The notes: generated from the letters alone by a model not told the origin. A stretch of DNA of 64,000 nt from Pseudomonadota bacterium (GCA_023403845.1 JAEYDL010000018.1:186001-250000), one strand, 5' to 3'. Shown: positions 24,861 to 34,626, counted from the stretch's first letter. A program made the numbers and translations.

Positions 24861-25955
24861 ATGTCCCCTTCCTCTCCCCGGCCGACGCTGCATGACCCCC
24901 AACTCTGTCAGGCACTGCTGCATCGTCTGGATTCCCTGCTGGACCGCCCGCTTCGCTTCATGGAAGTCTGCGGAACCCATACAGTCTCCATTTTCCGGGG
25001 CGGCCTGCGCAGTCTGCTGCCCGAATCCGTCACGCACCTTACGGGGCCGGGGTGTCCCGTGTGCGTAACCCATGACCGTGAAGTGGCGGCCTTTCTCAAG
25101 CTGGCGGAAAGGCCCGACGTCATCATCGCCACCTTTGGCGATCTTATGCGCGTTCCCGGCCCTGACGGCCGCTCGCTCAAGCATGCGCAGGCCGAAGGGG
25201 CACGGGTCGAGGTGGTTTATTCCCCCCTCGACTCGCTGGCTCTGGCTGCCGGACATCCCGATGCGACCGTGGTCTTTCTGGGAGTCGGCTTCGAAACGAC
25301 GGCCCCGGCCATCGCCGCCACGGTCCTGACCGCGGCCCGACAGGGGATCGGGAACTTTGCCGTACTGTCCTGTCACAAGCTGGTTCCGCCGGCGCTGAAA
25401 GCCCTGCTGGACGACCCTGAAAACGCCATCGACGCATTCCTCCTGCCCGGGCACGTCTCCACCATTCTCGGACTGGAACCCTATCAGTTCGTCGCCCGGG
25501 ACTGGAAACGCCCGGCGGTAGTCGGGGGGTTCGAGCCTGCCGACATTCTCGAGGCGCTCTGCTGCATGGCGCAGCAGTACCGCGCGGGCGAATTCCGGGT
25601 GGAAAACGCGTATCCGCGCGCGGTCAACGCGAAGGGCAATCCCCGGGCCAGAGAGATCCTTGCGCAGGTCTTCCACCCCACCGACGCCCACTGGCGCGGA
25701 CTCGGCCTCATCCCGGACAGCGGCCTCGCCATCAACGATGAATTCGCCCGTTTCGACGCCGCCGCCCGTTTTGCTCTGGAACTCCCCGAAGTGCGCCCGA
25801 TTCCCGGTTGCCGCTGCGGCGAGGTTCTCAAGGGCAAGCTTCCTCCGGACCGCTGTCCGCTGTTCGGCACAGCCTGCACTCCGGCCAGCCCGGTCGGCCC
25901 CTGCATGGTTTCCACCGAGGGAAGCTGTTCCGCCTACTACAAGTACGGATTGTAA
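24861..25955 (+). CDS. hypD: [NiFe]-hydrogenase maturation protein HypD
   Basis: HypD is the scaffold on which the Fe(CN)2CO unit of [NiFe] hydrogenase is assembled with HypC. This 364-residue protein has the key cysteines Cys37 (MEVCGTHT), Cys65 and Cys68 (GPGCPVCVT), four less than E. coli Cys41, 69 and 72, and the C-terminal cluster Cys set (PGCRCGEVLKG, DRCPLFG, GPCMVSTEGSC). The ATG at 24861 with TGGGAG upstream gives the normal length; the frame is open further upstream but the extra residues are not HypD-like. No other hyp gene is in the window. Confidence 0.95.
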   Translation: MSPSSPRPTLHDPQLCQALLHRLDSLLDRPLRFMEVCGTHTVSIFRGGLRSLLPESVTHLTGPGCPVCVTHDREVAAFLKLAERPDVIIATFGDLMRVPGPDGRSLKHAQAEGARVEVVYSPLDSLALAAGHPDATVVFLGVGFETTAPAIAATVLTAARQGIGNFAVLSCHKLVPPALKALLDDPENAIDAFLLPGHVSTILGLEPYQFVARDWKRPAVVGGFEPADILEALCCMAQQYRAGEFRVENAYPRAVNAKGNPRAREILAQVFHPTDAHWRGLGLIPDSGLAINDEFARFDAAARFALELPEVRPIPGCRCGEVLKGKLPPDRCPLFGTACTPASPVGPCMVSTEGSCSAYYKYGL

Positions 25956-26038
25956 TTCTTCAACCGGGCGTTCCCGCCTCTGAAGACGGAACGCCCGCCC
26001 CGCAGCCCCGGTTCGCGGATGCAGACAAGGAGCGCGCC

Positions 26039-26509
26039 ATGAGCAGGAAGGAACTGATCTGTCCCCAGTGCGGAGCCGTCGTGGAAAGCTACCGCAATCC
26101 GGCCCCCACGGTGGATGCGATCATCCACGATCCCGAACGGGGCGTGGTCCTCGTGGAACGGGGCAGGCCCCCCTGCGGACATGCCCTGCCCGGCGGTTTC
26201 ATCGAGGAAGGAGAAAGCGCGGAACAGGCCGCCGTGCGCGAGGCCTTCGAGGAAACCGGCCTTGAAATCACGCTGGAAAGTCTGCTTGGAGTCTACTCCG
26301 ACCCGGAACGCGATCCCCGGAGGCACACCATGTCCGTGGTCTATATCGCGCACACGGAACGTCCCGAATCTCTTCGGGCCGGAGACGATGCCGCAGGAGC
26401 CGCCTTTTACCCTCTGGACGCCCTGCCAGAACTTGCTTTCGATCACGCAAGGATTCTTGAAGACTTCAAGGCCGTTCTGCGCGGCGAACGCAATGCGACC
26501 GATATGTAG
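26039..26509 (+). CDS. Nudix hydrolase with N-terminal zinc ribbon
   Basis: The 156-residue enzyme has a short CPQCG zinc-ribbon half at residues 9-13 followed by a full Nudix box (GGFIEEGE, then REAFEETGLE, near 60-82) with the expected glutamates for metal binding. ADP-ribose or NAD(H)-type pyrophosphatase activity is the usual assignment for this group, but the substrate is not certain. An AAGGAG site precedes the ATG. It follows hypD by 83 bp and is probably co-transcribed. Confidence 0.88.
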   Translation: MSRKELICPQCGAVVESYRNPAPTVDAIIHDPERGVVLVERGRPPCGHALPGGFIEEGESAEQAAVREAFEETGLEITLESLLGVYSDPERDPRRHTMSVVYIAHTERPESLRAGDDAAGAAFYPLDALPELAFDHARILEDFKAVLRGERNATDM

Positions 26510-26552
26510 AATCATTGTTCCGAGGCGTTTTTCCTGCCAGAAGAACCGGAAG

Positions 26553-27509
26553 TCAGCGCGTTTCCTCCCATGCCCCGCTCAGCCTTTCAGCCACGGCCTC
26601 CATGTGGCGATCGTCCGTGCCGCAGCAACCGCCCAGAACCCTGAGTCCCGCTTCGCGCCGCAGGAGCAGCATTTCATCCGCAAGCGCTTCCGGATCGGAG
26701 CCGTGCAGCCCTCCGGCCCCGTCCAGCTCGGCATGGGACAGGGACGACGCGTTGGCCTGCAACCCCAGGAATCTCTCCCGGACCAGTCCGGTTCTGTTCC
26801 ATGGACGGGACAAGGCCCTGCGCACGAGGGAAGGATGGACACAATTGGCCATATAGCACAGAGGCGCCGGTGACGCCTTTCGATCAATGGCGGCGATGGC
26901 CGTATGAATGGGCGTTCCGTCCGCAAGCGTGCCGCCGGCTTCGATGGTAAAACTGATGATGTAGGGCAATCCCGTATCGGCCATCGCTTCGGCCATGCCC
27001 TGCGCTTCCGGCAGCGTGGGCATGATCCCGGCATAGAGGAAATCCGCACCCGCGTCTTTCAGCCCCCGTGCCTGCCAGTCGTGAAACTCCCTGGCCTCGA
27101 CCGCCGTAGGAAGAGCGCCTTCCCCGGTATAGGCGTCTCCACGGCAGCCCATCAGTCCGCCCACATACATTTCCAGGCCGTCACGCCGGCGCAGGACTCG
27201 CTCTATTTCACGCAGAAAGCGAACATTTGCCTCAAGCAGCCCGACATCATGCCCGGCAAGCCGCATGCGTTCCCGATTCGCCCTCCTTGTGGGCGTGGTC
27301 GCCAGAAACGGAAGTCCGTATCGCCGGGCAATAGCGGCGTATCCGGTCCAAAGCGATCGCAGGGCATTCCTCCCCGCTTCAGACAGGACCAGTTCCGCCA
27401 TGGCGACCGGCCCGGCGAACGAAAGACCGTATTCCCGTTTCAGGCGCTCCCCGAGAGCGCCCTCCATCAGCAGCGGTCCGCCGGAATTGAAACAGGTTCG
27501 CAGGTTCAT
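26553..27509 (-). CDS. homocysteine S-methyltransferase family protein
   Basis: The 318-residue protein has the zinc-binding pattern of the Hcy-methyltransferase barrel: ANCVHP provides the first Cys and GGCCGTDDRH the Cys pair. The N-terminal LMEGALGERL motif matches the family opening, although the usual Asp-Gly is Glu-Gly. A stand-alone enzyme would methylate homocysteine from S-methylmethionine or a related donor. The start is the ATG at 27509 behind GGAGAAAGG. It converges on the Nudix gene with only 43 bp between stop codons. Confidence 0.85.
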   Translation of the reverse strand: MNLRTCFNSGGPLLMEGALGERLKREYGLSFAGPVAMAELVLSEAGRNALRSLWTGYAAIARRYGLPFLATTPTRRANRERMRLAGHDVGLLEANVRFLREIERVLRRRDGLEMYVGGLMGCRGDAYTGEGALPTAVEAREFHDWQARGLKDAGADFLYAGIMPTLPEAQGMAEAMADTGLPYIISFTIEAGGTLADGTPIHTAIAAIDRKASPAPLCYMANCVHPSLVRRALSRPWNRTGLVRERFLGLQANASSLSHAELDGAGGLHGSDPEALADEMLLLRREAGLRVLGGCCGTDDRHMEAVAERLSGAWEETR

Positions 27510-27581
27510 CACCTTTCTCCGCAACACGCCGCGCGATGACGTCGACCTTCGGGCGACGTTACGACCGTGTCACGGCGTCTT

Positions 27582-28319
27582 TCAGGCCGTCGCCCGCCCA
27601 GCGGGGCGGGGGCCGAAAATGTCCGTTCCCACCCGTACAAGCGTTGCGCCCTCTTCGACGGCCTGTTCGCAATCTCCGGACATGCCCATGGACAGTTCCG
27701 GCAAAGGGATGTCGAGACGGGACTGCAAGACATCGCGCAGTTCGCGGAGTCGGGCGAAATAGGGCCGCGCGGCCTCTCCGTCGTCAAAAAACGGCGGCAG
27801 GCACATCAAGCCGCGAATCCGCAGACGGGGAACGGCAAGGACCGCCTCTGCGAGCGCGGGCAGATCCCGTTCGTTCACGCCGGATTTCTGCGGCTCGTTT
27901 CCGATATTCACCTGAAGCAGAATGTCCTGTCTTCTGACCGTATCGGGCAGACGACGCGCCAGCGCTTCGGCGAATTTCAGCGAATCCACGGTATGAATCA
28001 GGGCAAAACGCCCGCTGACGTCCTTGGCCTTGTTCATCTGGACATGACCGATGCAGTGCCACTCGATGGCAGGGTCCGGCAGAGCGGCCTGCTTGGCAAG
28101 CGCCTCCTGCACGTAATTTTCCCCGAATACGCGCTGCCCGAAGCCAAGAGCCGCCACGACGGCGTCCACCGGATGCAGCTTGGATACCGCGATCAGCCGT
28201 ACGTCCTCGGGCGAACGCCCGGAAGCGCGGGCCGCACGGGCCAGCCGCTCTCGCACGGCTTCCAGCCGTTCGCCCAGAACGGCTCTTTCCGCCGGTTCCA
28301 TATGTGAAACAACTTTCAT
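27582..28319 (-). CDS. yggS: PLP homeostasis protein, YggS/PLPBP family
   Basis: This 245-residue single-domain PLP-binding barrel keeps the cofactor lysine in RLIAVSKLHP and the FGENYVQEA block, with GMSGDCEQAVEEG near the C-terminus. YggS proteins buffer free pyridoxal phosphate rather than catalyse a known reaction. The ATG at 28319 has GGGAGG five bases upstream. It is on the same strand as the methyltransferase gene 72 bp downstream. Confidence 0.94.
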   Translation of the reverse strand: MKVVSHMEPAERAVLGERLEAVRERLARAARASGRSPEDVRLIAVSKLHPVDAVVAALGFGQRVFGENYVQEALAKQAALPDPAIEWHCIGHVQMNKAKDVSGRFALIHTVDSLKFAEALARRLPDTVRRQDILLQVNIGNEPQKSGVNERDLPALAEAVLAVPRLRIRGLMCLPPFFDDGEAARPYFARLRELRDVLQSRLDIPLPELSMGMSGDCEQAVEEGATLVRVGTDIFGPRPAGRATA

Positions 28320-28499
28320 ACCGACCTCCCAAACGTTCAAAGCCGCCGGACAGGGGACCTGACCGGCCCGCCCGCCCCCGACGGCTTCAAATATCCGCTC
28401 GACGCCTGAACGGCTCTATGGATCTCAACCGCAGAGACTTCGGAACAAATCCCCCGCGGCCCGCTGCCGCGTCTTCAGGCTGCGCGCTTCAAAGACGCT

Positions 28500-29435
28500 C
28501 TAGAACTCGGCTTCCGCGCCAAAACCGAGACTGTGCAGGAACTGCGGGTCGTCGACCCAGTCCTCGCGGACCTTGACCCAAAGCTCAAGATGCACCTTTT
28601 TGTCCACAAGTTCCCTGATCTCCTTGCGAGCGGCCGTGCCGACGGCCTTGATGCCTTCCCCGCCCCTGCCGATGACCATCGCCTTGTGCGAAGGCTTGGC
28701 CACATAAATGGCCGCGTGGATGGTCACCCGGTCCTCTTCCTCGTCCCAGACTTCCACATCCACGGCCACGGAATAGGGCACTTCCTGGTACAGACGTTCA
28801 AACAGCTTCTCGCGAATGATCTCGGCGGCCATGAATTTCATGGGGGCTGTGGAAAGCTGGTCTTCGGGGAACTGGGCCTCCCCCTCGGGCAGATACGAGC
28901 GGATCAGCTCGAGCAACTGTTCGACGCCGTTCCTGCGCAGGGCGGAAGCAGGGAAAATTTCGGCCTTCGGGAACATGGATGCCACATTTTCCAGCAAGGG
29001 CAGCATGCGCGACTTGTCATGGAACAGATCCACCTTGTTCACCACCACGATCACAGGACGTTCCTCTTCGGCGAGTGGCTGGATCAGCGGCGCCAGATCG
29101 CGTTCCATAAACTCTGGCTTGCGCAGATACAGGTCTCCGTCGATCACCAGCACGATGCACTGGGCAGCGGCAAAGCTCTGCCATGCGGACTGGACCATGA
29201 TCTTGCCGAGCTGGCCGCGGGTCTGGCCGCGCAGGGCATGCACGCCCGGCGTATCCATAAAGATGATCTGCGCGTCCTTTCGCGTCAGGATGCCCACGAT
29301 CCGGTTTCTGGTCGTCTGCGGCTTGGCCGTGACAATGGCCACCTTCTGGCCGACAAGGGCGTTGGTCAGCGTGGATTTGCCCGCGTTGGGCGGCCCCATC
29401 AGGGCGACCCAGCCGCAACGGTGCGTCGTCGTCAT
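28500..29435 (-). CDS. era: GTPase Era
   Basis: The 311-residue Era has the G1 loop GPPNAGKST, the switch/G3 motif DTPGVHA, the G4 motif NKVD and a C-terminal KH RNA-binding domain containing VIGRGGEGIKAVG. It binds the 3' end of 16S rRNA and aids small-subunit assembly. GAGGAG lies before the ATG at 29435. It probably shares a transcript with the small lipoprotein gene that ends just left of 29503. Confidence 0.96.
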   Translation of the reverse strand: MTTTHRCGWVALMGPPNAGKSTLTNALVGQKVAIVTAKPQTTRNRIVGILTRKDAQIIFMDTPGVHALRGQTRGQLGKIMVQSAWQSFAAAQCIVLVIDGDLYLRKPEFMERDLAPLIQPLAEEERPVIVVVNKVDLFHDKSRMLPLLENVASMFPKAEIFPASALRRNGVEQLLELIRSYLPEGEAQFPEDQLSTAPMKFMAAEIIREKLFERLYQEVPYSVAVDVEVWDEEEDRVTIHAAIYVAKPSHKAMVIGRGGEGIKAVGTAARKEIRELVDKKVHLELWVKVREDWVDDPQFLHSLGFGAEAEF

Positions 29436-29502
29436 AAAAAGCTCCTCAAAATATTGCCTGATTATTGTTTTCCCGTCCACACGGGAGAAGTCTCGTTACG
29501 CG

Positions 29503-29928
29503 CTATCCAAGCGAAGCGGCGATCATGCGCGGCGGATAGGGGGAAAGTTCGGAGGGACGGCGCATCCGCCACTGTCCGGGCTCCACTTCCACTACGTCCT
29601 CTTCCCAGACTCCTTCCAGAAGGTACAGCCGCCAGAGGCCGGGCGCGAGCTCCTTTCTGTCCATGAACCGATGCTCCGCTGCGATCGCTTCTTCCGGCGT
29701 GCAATAGACGGGAAGATCCGCCCAGCGTCCTTCCGAAGCCAGCAGGACGGGCCCGTCCGTCTCAATATACTGCATATATTCAAGAGGCGCGAGCACAAAA
29801 ATGCCCGCGCACTTCGAGGCCCGGGGCGTTTCAACTTCTTCGGCCACAAGAGGCTGTCTGCCGCCGCATCCGGCAAGCAGCAGACACAGCGCCGCCGCCA
29901 GCCATCCTGAAAAATATCCGTACCTCAT
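29503..29928 (-). CDS. small lipoprotein of unknown function
   Basis: The 141-residue product has a short charged start, a hydrophobic stretch WLAAALCLLLAGC and a clean lipobox (LAGC), with Gly-Gly after the Cys. The mature part of about 120 residues is acidic and Trp-rich (GLWRLYLLEGVWEEDVV), with no family I recognise. The ATG at 29928 gives the best signal peptide, although GAGGA abuts it; a TTG at 29937 is the alternative. It lies directly upstream of era. Confidence 0.75.
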   Translation of the reverse strand: MRYGYFSGWLAAALCLLLAGCGGRQPLVAEEVETPRASKCAGIFVLAPLEYMQYIETDGPVLLASEGRWADLPVYCTPEEAIAAEHRFMDRKELAPGLWRLYLLEGVWEEDVVEVEPGQWRMRRPSELSPYPPRMIAASLG

Positions 29929-30055
29929 TCCTCGCAACCCCCGACGTCCGAAAAAACCCCGCCGTCCGCAGGGAAAACGTCACCGAAGAAGCCTGTAGTC
30001 GCTCCCCGATGCGCCGTCAACAGGCAAGCGGCCTCCTACGCTGATTTTTTCGTGA

Positions 30056-30091
30056 GAAAGCGGCTTGAGGGATGCCCCGCAAGCCGCTTTC
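30056..30091. terminator. long hairpin downstream of htpX
   Basis: A perfect 12-bp stem (GAAAGCGGCTTG 30056-30067 / CAAGCCGCTTTC 30080-30091) lies 25 bp beyond the htpX stop codon. It lacks a T-run on the minus strand, so it may terminate weakly or protect the mRNA end. Confidence 0.55.
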
Positions 30092-30115
30092 GGACCCCGG
30101 AAAGAGGAAAAGCGC

Positions 30116-30976
30116 CTAGAACTGCCCGGCCATGGCCCGCAGACGGGCTACCCGGTCGTTGATGTCGGGATGCGTGCTGAACAGCCTGGCCATGCCGCCG
30201 CCGAACAGCGGCGCGACAATGAACATCTCCGCCGTGGTGGGATTGCCGCTCTGCATGGGAATCTGCTGATTCCAGCTCTGGAGCTTTTCCAGAGCAGAGG
30301 CAAGCGCCAGCGGTTGCCCGCAGAATTGTGCGCCCGTGGCATCGGCCAGATATTCCCGCGACCGGGAAATGGCGAACTGAATCAACGAGGCCGCGATGGG
30401 AGCGAGAATAGCCAGCATGATGGCCATCAGCGGATTGGAGCCGCCGCCTTCCTCGTCGCTGCCGCGCCCCATGCCGAAGATTGCGGCGAACTGCATGAAA
30501 TTGGCGATGGAGACGATGGTGGACGCCATGACCCCGGCTACGGTCTGAATGAGAATGTCGCGATTGGCGATATGCGCCATTTCATGCGCGAGCACGCCCT
30601 TCAGCTCGTTGGGCGAAAGCAGACGCACAATGCCTTCCGTCACGGCGATGACGCTGTGGTCGGGATCGCGTCCGGTGGCGAAGGCATTGGGCGCCTGCTC
30701 CGGAACCACGCAGATGCGCGGCATGGGAACCCGGGCCTGCGCGGCGAGATCGCGCACCATGGCGTAGATCATGGGGGCTTCGGATTCAGCCAGCTCGCGG
30801 GCATTGTACATGCGCAGGACGATCCTGTCCGAATACCAGTAGCTGCCCACATTCATCAGCAGGGCCAGACCAAAGGCAATGACGATGCCCGTCCTGCCGC
30901 CGAGGAAACCGCCCAGCACGATAATCAACGCGGAAAGCAGCGCAAGCAACATGAATGTTTTCAGTTGACTGGTCAC
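30116..30976 (-). CDS. htpX: membrane zinc metalloprotease HtpX
   Basis: The 286-residue protease has two N-terminal helices (about 8-45), the HEMAH zinc motif at 131-135, two further membrane stretches after it, and SREYLADATGA providing the downstream Glu ligand. HtpX degrades damaged inner-membrane proteins together with FtsH. The length is typical of the family. It is transcribed divergently from the hydantoinase-like gene. Confidence 0.95.
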   Translation of the reverse strand: MTSQLKTFMLLALLSALIIVLGGFLGGRTGIVIAFGLALLMNVGSYWYSDRIVLRMYNARELAESEAPMIYAMVRDLAAQARVPMPRICVVPEQAPNAFATGRDPDHSVIAVTEGIVRLLSPNELKGVLAHEMAHIANRDILIQTVAGVMASTIVSIANFMQFAAIFGMGRGSDEEGGGSNPLMAIMLAILAPIAASLIQFAISRSREYLADATGAQFCGQPLALASALEKLQSWNQQIPMQSGNPTTAEMFIVAPLFGGGMARLFSTHPDINDRVARLRAMAGQF

Positions 30977-31273
30977 TTTCTATTTTTCTCCTTGTAAGGT
31001 TGACGGCAAGTGGTTCCCGAAAATCGGACTGTCCCCTATCCTTGCCTTATTCTTTATTATAGGGACGAGATTCGGCTTTGGCAAGGGATCGGCATCCGGC
31101 TTCTCATCCCGGGAGAGGATGCCCCTGTCCATTCTCGTCCCTGTCGCGGACATTCCCGGATGAAACCGCCTTTCCGCCGGGCGCGGGGGTTTCCCTGTTC
31201 CGCCATTTGCGCTACCGTTTCCCCATCCATTTCCAGAGGCGGCCCTTCGGGCGGCCGCAAGCCGGAGGTTTAC

Positions 31274-33001
31274 GTGATTTCCGCAGCATCTCCCTCATCT
31301 TCCGCATCCCGCATCGTTCTGGGACTCGACATGGGCGGCACCCACACCGACGCCGTTCTCATGGAAGAAGGACGTCCGGCCGCCGCCGTGAAAGTTCCTA
31401 CTGACCATGCGGATCTGCTGGCTTCCACTCGCACGGCCCTGCAGGAACTGTTCGCCCGCAGCGCCGTGCCGCCGTCCGCCGTGGAACGCGCCACCTTCGG
31501 CACCACGCTGGCCGTGAATGCCGTGGTTCAGCACGCCTGCGCTCCCGTGGGGCTGCTCATCAGCGCCGGCCCCGGCCTTGATCCTGCCTGGTTCGCACTC
31601 GGAGAGCACACGGCGGTCATCCCCGGAGGTCTTGACCACCGGGGAACGGAAATCGCGCCTCTGGACACGGACGAAGTGCGTCGGATCGTATCCCGCTGGA
31701 AAGCGGAAGGCATCACCAGCTTCGCCTGTGTCTCCAAGTTTTCAACGCGCAATCCCGCCCATGAAGACGCCATGGAAATGACGATCCGGGAACTCTTCAA
31801 CGCGGAAGAACCGATCATTTCCACAGGACACAGACTGTCCGGGAGTCTGAACTTCCCCCGGCGCATCGCCACAGCCTACTGGAACGCGGCCGTCTGGGCG
31901 CTGCACGGCCGTTTTGCCGACGCGGTGGAAGCCAGCCTGCGGGACATGGGCGTTCATGCCCCCGCCTGTCTGCTCAAGGCCGACGGGGGCGCCATTCCTC
32001 TCACCGCGTCCCGGACGTCCCCAGTGGAAGCGCTGCTTTCCGGCCCGGCCGCCAGCGTCATGGGCATACTTGCGCTCATGCCGCCGGATATGGCCGAAGA
32101 GGATCTTCTTGTCCTGGACATGGGCGGTACCACGACGGACATCGCCCTGCTTGCCCACGGCCAGCCTCTTCTTGCGCCGCGCAATCTCGTTATCGAAGGA
32201 CGTTCCACGCTGGTGCGCGCGCTGCACTCCCTGTCCATAGGTCTCGGTGGCGATTCCCTGATTTCCGTGAAGGACGGACGGACAACGGTCGGTCCGTTAC
32301 GCCGGGGACCGGCGGCGGCCTTCGGCGGCACGAAACCAACGTTTCTCGATGCCCTGAATCTGCTGGGACACGCGCAAGCCGGCGATTGCCGGGCATCCCG
32401 GGAAAAAATGACGGAACTGGCGGCCTGCTCCGGTCTTGTTCCCGAAGCGCTGGCCGCACAGGTTCTGGATCAGGCCAGAATCCAGGTCGCGGGTGCGGTG
32501 CGCGGTCTGCTGGAGGAGGTGAACAGCCAGCCGGTCTATACCCTCGCGGCGCTGCTTGAAAACCGTCGCATCAGGCCTTCCCGCGCAGTTCTGGTGGGCG
32601 GACCGGCTCAGGCCGTGGCTCCTCTGCTCGGCGAGACGCTTGGAATGCCCGTCTCCACGCTCGACGAGCCTGAACTCGGGCCTGTGACCAATGCCATAGG
32701 GGCGGCGCTCGTCAGGACCACTGCCAGCCTTGAACTGTTTGCGGATACGGCTGCGGGCGTGCTGCTCGTGCCGAGCCTCGGAATCAGGCGAAGCATTTCC
32801 CGACGCTATTCCCTGAACGAGGCCCGCGCCGAAGCCTGCTCCCTCCTGCGCGAACAGACGCTGGCCGCATCACCCGAATCCGGGGAACCTGCCGTGGATG
32901 TCGTGGAAGCGCAGTCGTTTGCCACTCTTGACGATTACGGGCGTGGAGGACGGGATATCCGCGTGCGTTGCCAGCTTCGTCCCGGCGTGGACAGGATATG
33001 A
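31274..33001 (+). CDS. hydantoinase/oxoprolinase-family protein (HyuA-like), orphan
   Basis: The 575-residue protein is an ATP-dependent hydantoinase A/5-oxoprolinase-type subunit with two sugar-kinase-like phosphate motifs, DMGGTHTD at 19-26 and DMGGTTTD near 282, plus the family block GLGGDS. I start it at GTG 31274, because GGAGG is placed six bases upstream and the family N-terminus follows at once; the frame is open back to 31010 but the sequence is not protein-like. It is shorter than typical HyuA (about 680 residues) and no HyuB subunit is adjacent, so it may act alone or with a distant partner. It could also be a methylhydantoinase- or acetone-carboxylase-like protein. Confidence 0.82.
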   Translation: MISAASPSSSASRIVLGLDMGGTHTDAVLMEEGRPAAAVKVPTDHADLLASTRTALQELFARSAVPPSAVERATFGTTLAVNAVVQHACAPVGLLISAGPGLDPAWFALGEHTAVIPGGLDHRGTEIAPLDTDEVRRIVSRWKAEGITSFACVSKFSTRNPAHEDAMEMTIRELFNAEEPIISTGHRLSGSLNFPRRIATAYWNAAVWALHGRFADAVEASLRDMGVHAPACLLKADGGAIPLTASRTSPVEALLSGPAASVMGILALMPPDMAEEDLLVLDMGGTTTDIALLAHGQPLLAPRNLVIEGRSTLVRALHSLSIGLGGDSLISVKDGRTTVGPLRRGPAAAFGGTKPTFLDALNLLGHAQAGDCRASREKMTELAACSGLVPEALAAQVLDQARIQVAGAVRGLLEEVNSQPVYTLAALLENRRIRPSRAVLVGGPAQAVAPLLGETLGMPVSTLDEPELGPVTNAIGAALVRTTASLELFADTAAGVLLVPSLGIRRSISRRYSLNEARAEACSLLREQTLAASPESGEPAVDVVEAQSFATLDDYGRGGRDIRVRCQLRPGVDRI

Positions 33002-33111
33002 GGCGAACAAAAGCCGCAGTCCGTTCCCGGCGGGACGCTGCGTCTGTTTCGGGGCCAAAGACAAAGCCTCCAGCATTCCAGCAAGCGCGCAGGATTCGCT
33101 GAAACACCATA

Positions 33112-33144
33112 GAAAAGCGCGCCGCTCCCCAATGGAACGGCGCG
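33112..33144 (-). terminator. terminator after the Slam-like gene
   Basis: On the minus strand CGCGCCG and CGGCGCG (33138-33144 and 33118-33124) form a 7-bp stem with a 13-nt loop, followed by CTTTTCT. It sits 24 bp beyond the stop codon of the outer-membrane protein gene. Confidence 0.65.
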
Positions 33145-33167
33145 AAGTCAAGGCCCCCTGCGGAACG

Positions 33168-34547
33168 CTAGAATTTCCAGGTTACGCCGCTGCTGACCAG
33201 ATGCTGGTCGTACTCGTACACGGGCGACGTGGAATCGTTTCTGGAAAACTGATAGGACATGTCCACAGAAAAGCTCGGGCTGACCTGCCAGCTGAACATG
33301 GCTCCCAGACGCAAGTTTTCATCTTCCCGGTCCCGAAGTTCCAGAAGTTTCGTCGTCCCCGGACCGTTGTAGTATTCTTCCCGGTAGGCCATGAACGGCG
33401 TCAGTTCCGTATCGAAAGGCAGCTTCAACGTCACGCTTGCGGTCCCTTCCCAGCCCTCATAGCCGTAGTCGTTCCGGCTCGTCTCCGCATGCAGGTACCG
33501 TCCGCCGAACAGGAACGCATGCCCTTCCTTGCCGAACAGAATGCGCAGATATTCTCCGGCCCACCAGTACCAGCCCTGCCTTCCGTTGGTTTCCTGATAG
33601 TCCCGCCGCTCAAGCGCGGCACGGGTCAGAAAATGCAGACCGGGAAGAGCGGCCCAGACGAACTGCAGTTCAGGACCGTTGCTGCGGGCCACCTGATCGT
33701 CTCCGATATAGTCGACGGCGTCCGTCTTCACGCGCAAATCAAACAGAGTCGTCGCGCCGATACGCCGCAGTCCGAGCGCGCCCCTGCCCCACGCCACCTC
33801 CCGGTTGGTGGGCATATCCCGAAAGGAACCCTTGCGGTACAGAGCCGCATCGCCCACGATCCACCACGCGCCTTCGGGAGCGATGCGCCAGCCTCCGTTC
33901 AGAGAGGCCGAGAAGTACACGCCCCAGGACGCCTTTTCCCGAATTGAAGGATCAAGCTGAAGATTCCAGGGACCAAGACTCATGTTCAGGGATTGCGGTC
34001 CCTGATTCACGTTGCTGTCGTATTGAAGGCCGGTCGACACGCGCCCGGAAAACTGCCAGCGCGCGAGCTGTTCCGTCAGCCGGGCCACGACGAGATCGCC
34101 CGTTTCTTCGGAGACTGAAGGGTCGTAACGCCGGGCCAGTTCCATTTCCCGTTTCGCGGCTTCCGGGTTTCCCGCCCGGATGTGAATCTTCACCAGCTCC
34201 AGCCGCAGGGACTGATTCCGGGGATACTTGTCCACCAGCCGTTCCATGAAGATCGCAGCCTGATTGTATTCGCCGAGCCTGTCCGCGGAACGGGCGAGTC
34301 CCAGATTGACCTCATCATCTTCCGGAACCTCACGGACAAGGTTCAGATAAAGACGGTGGGCCTCCTCCACACGACCGGCCTCCAAAAGCGTCGCAGCCTG
34401 CGTCTTGGCCTGCTCCACGGCGACGTCCTGCCCCGGCCCGGCCGCATCTGCCCCGAATGCGGACACCAGCACGATGAAAACAGCCATGCAGAGCAGCCCC
34501 CGGACTGAAGGCCCTGTCAGAAATTCCCCCGCTTTCCCTTTCCCCAT
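33168..34547 (-). CDS. Slam-like outer-membrane protein (TPR plus beta-barrel)
   Basis: The 459-residue protein begins with a signal peptide (GLLCMAVFIVLVSAFGADAA), then about 110 residues of TPR-like helices (EAGRVEEAHRLYLNLV, RLGEYNQAAIFMERLV, AGNPEAAKREMELA). A roughly 290-residue C-terminal region of alternating beta-strands ends in Phe, the usual outer-membrane barrel signature. This is the layout of surface lipoprotein assembly modifiers (DUF560), which move beta-rich cargo proteins across the outer membrane (type XI secretion). Its neighbour just upstream encodes a secreted protein with repeats like Slam cargo. The ATG at 34547 has GGAAGG before it. It is last in the five-gene operon. 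Confidence 0.8.
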   Translation of the reverse strand: MGKGKAGEFLTGPSVRGLLCMAVFIVLVSAFGADAAGPGQDVAVEQAKTQAATLLEAGRVEEAHRLYLNLVREVPEDDEVNLGLARSADRLGEYNQAAIFMERLVDKYPRNQSLRLELVKIHIRAGNPEAAKREMELARRYDPSVSEETGDLVVARLTEQLARWQFSGRVSTGLQYDSNVNQGPQSLNMSLGPWNLQLDPSIREKASWGVYFSASLNGGWRIAPEGAWWIVGDAALYRKGSFRDMPTNREVAWGRGALGLRRIGATTLFDLRVKTDAVDYIGDDQVARSNGPELQFVWAALPGLHFLTRAALERRDYQETNGRQGWYWWAGEYLRILFGKEGHAFLFGGRYLHAETSRNDYGYEGWEGTASVTLKLPFDTELTPFMAYREEYYNGPGTTKLLELRDREDENLRLGAMFSWQVSPSFSVDMSYQFSRNDSTSPVYEYDQHLVSSGVTWKF

Positions 34548-34626
34548 TACGTCCTTCCCAGCCGTTTGTCGAATAACAAACAAAATTATTTTTATTATAT
34601 TATCTTACATTAGTGATAGCGACGGG

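Noticed and set aside
30001..30055. Possible plus-strand terminator AGCG/CGCT followed by Ts
   Set aside because: The 4-bp stem is too weak and no plus-strand gene ends there.
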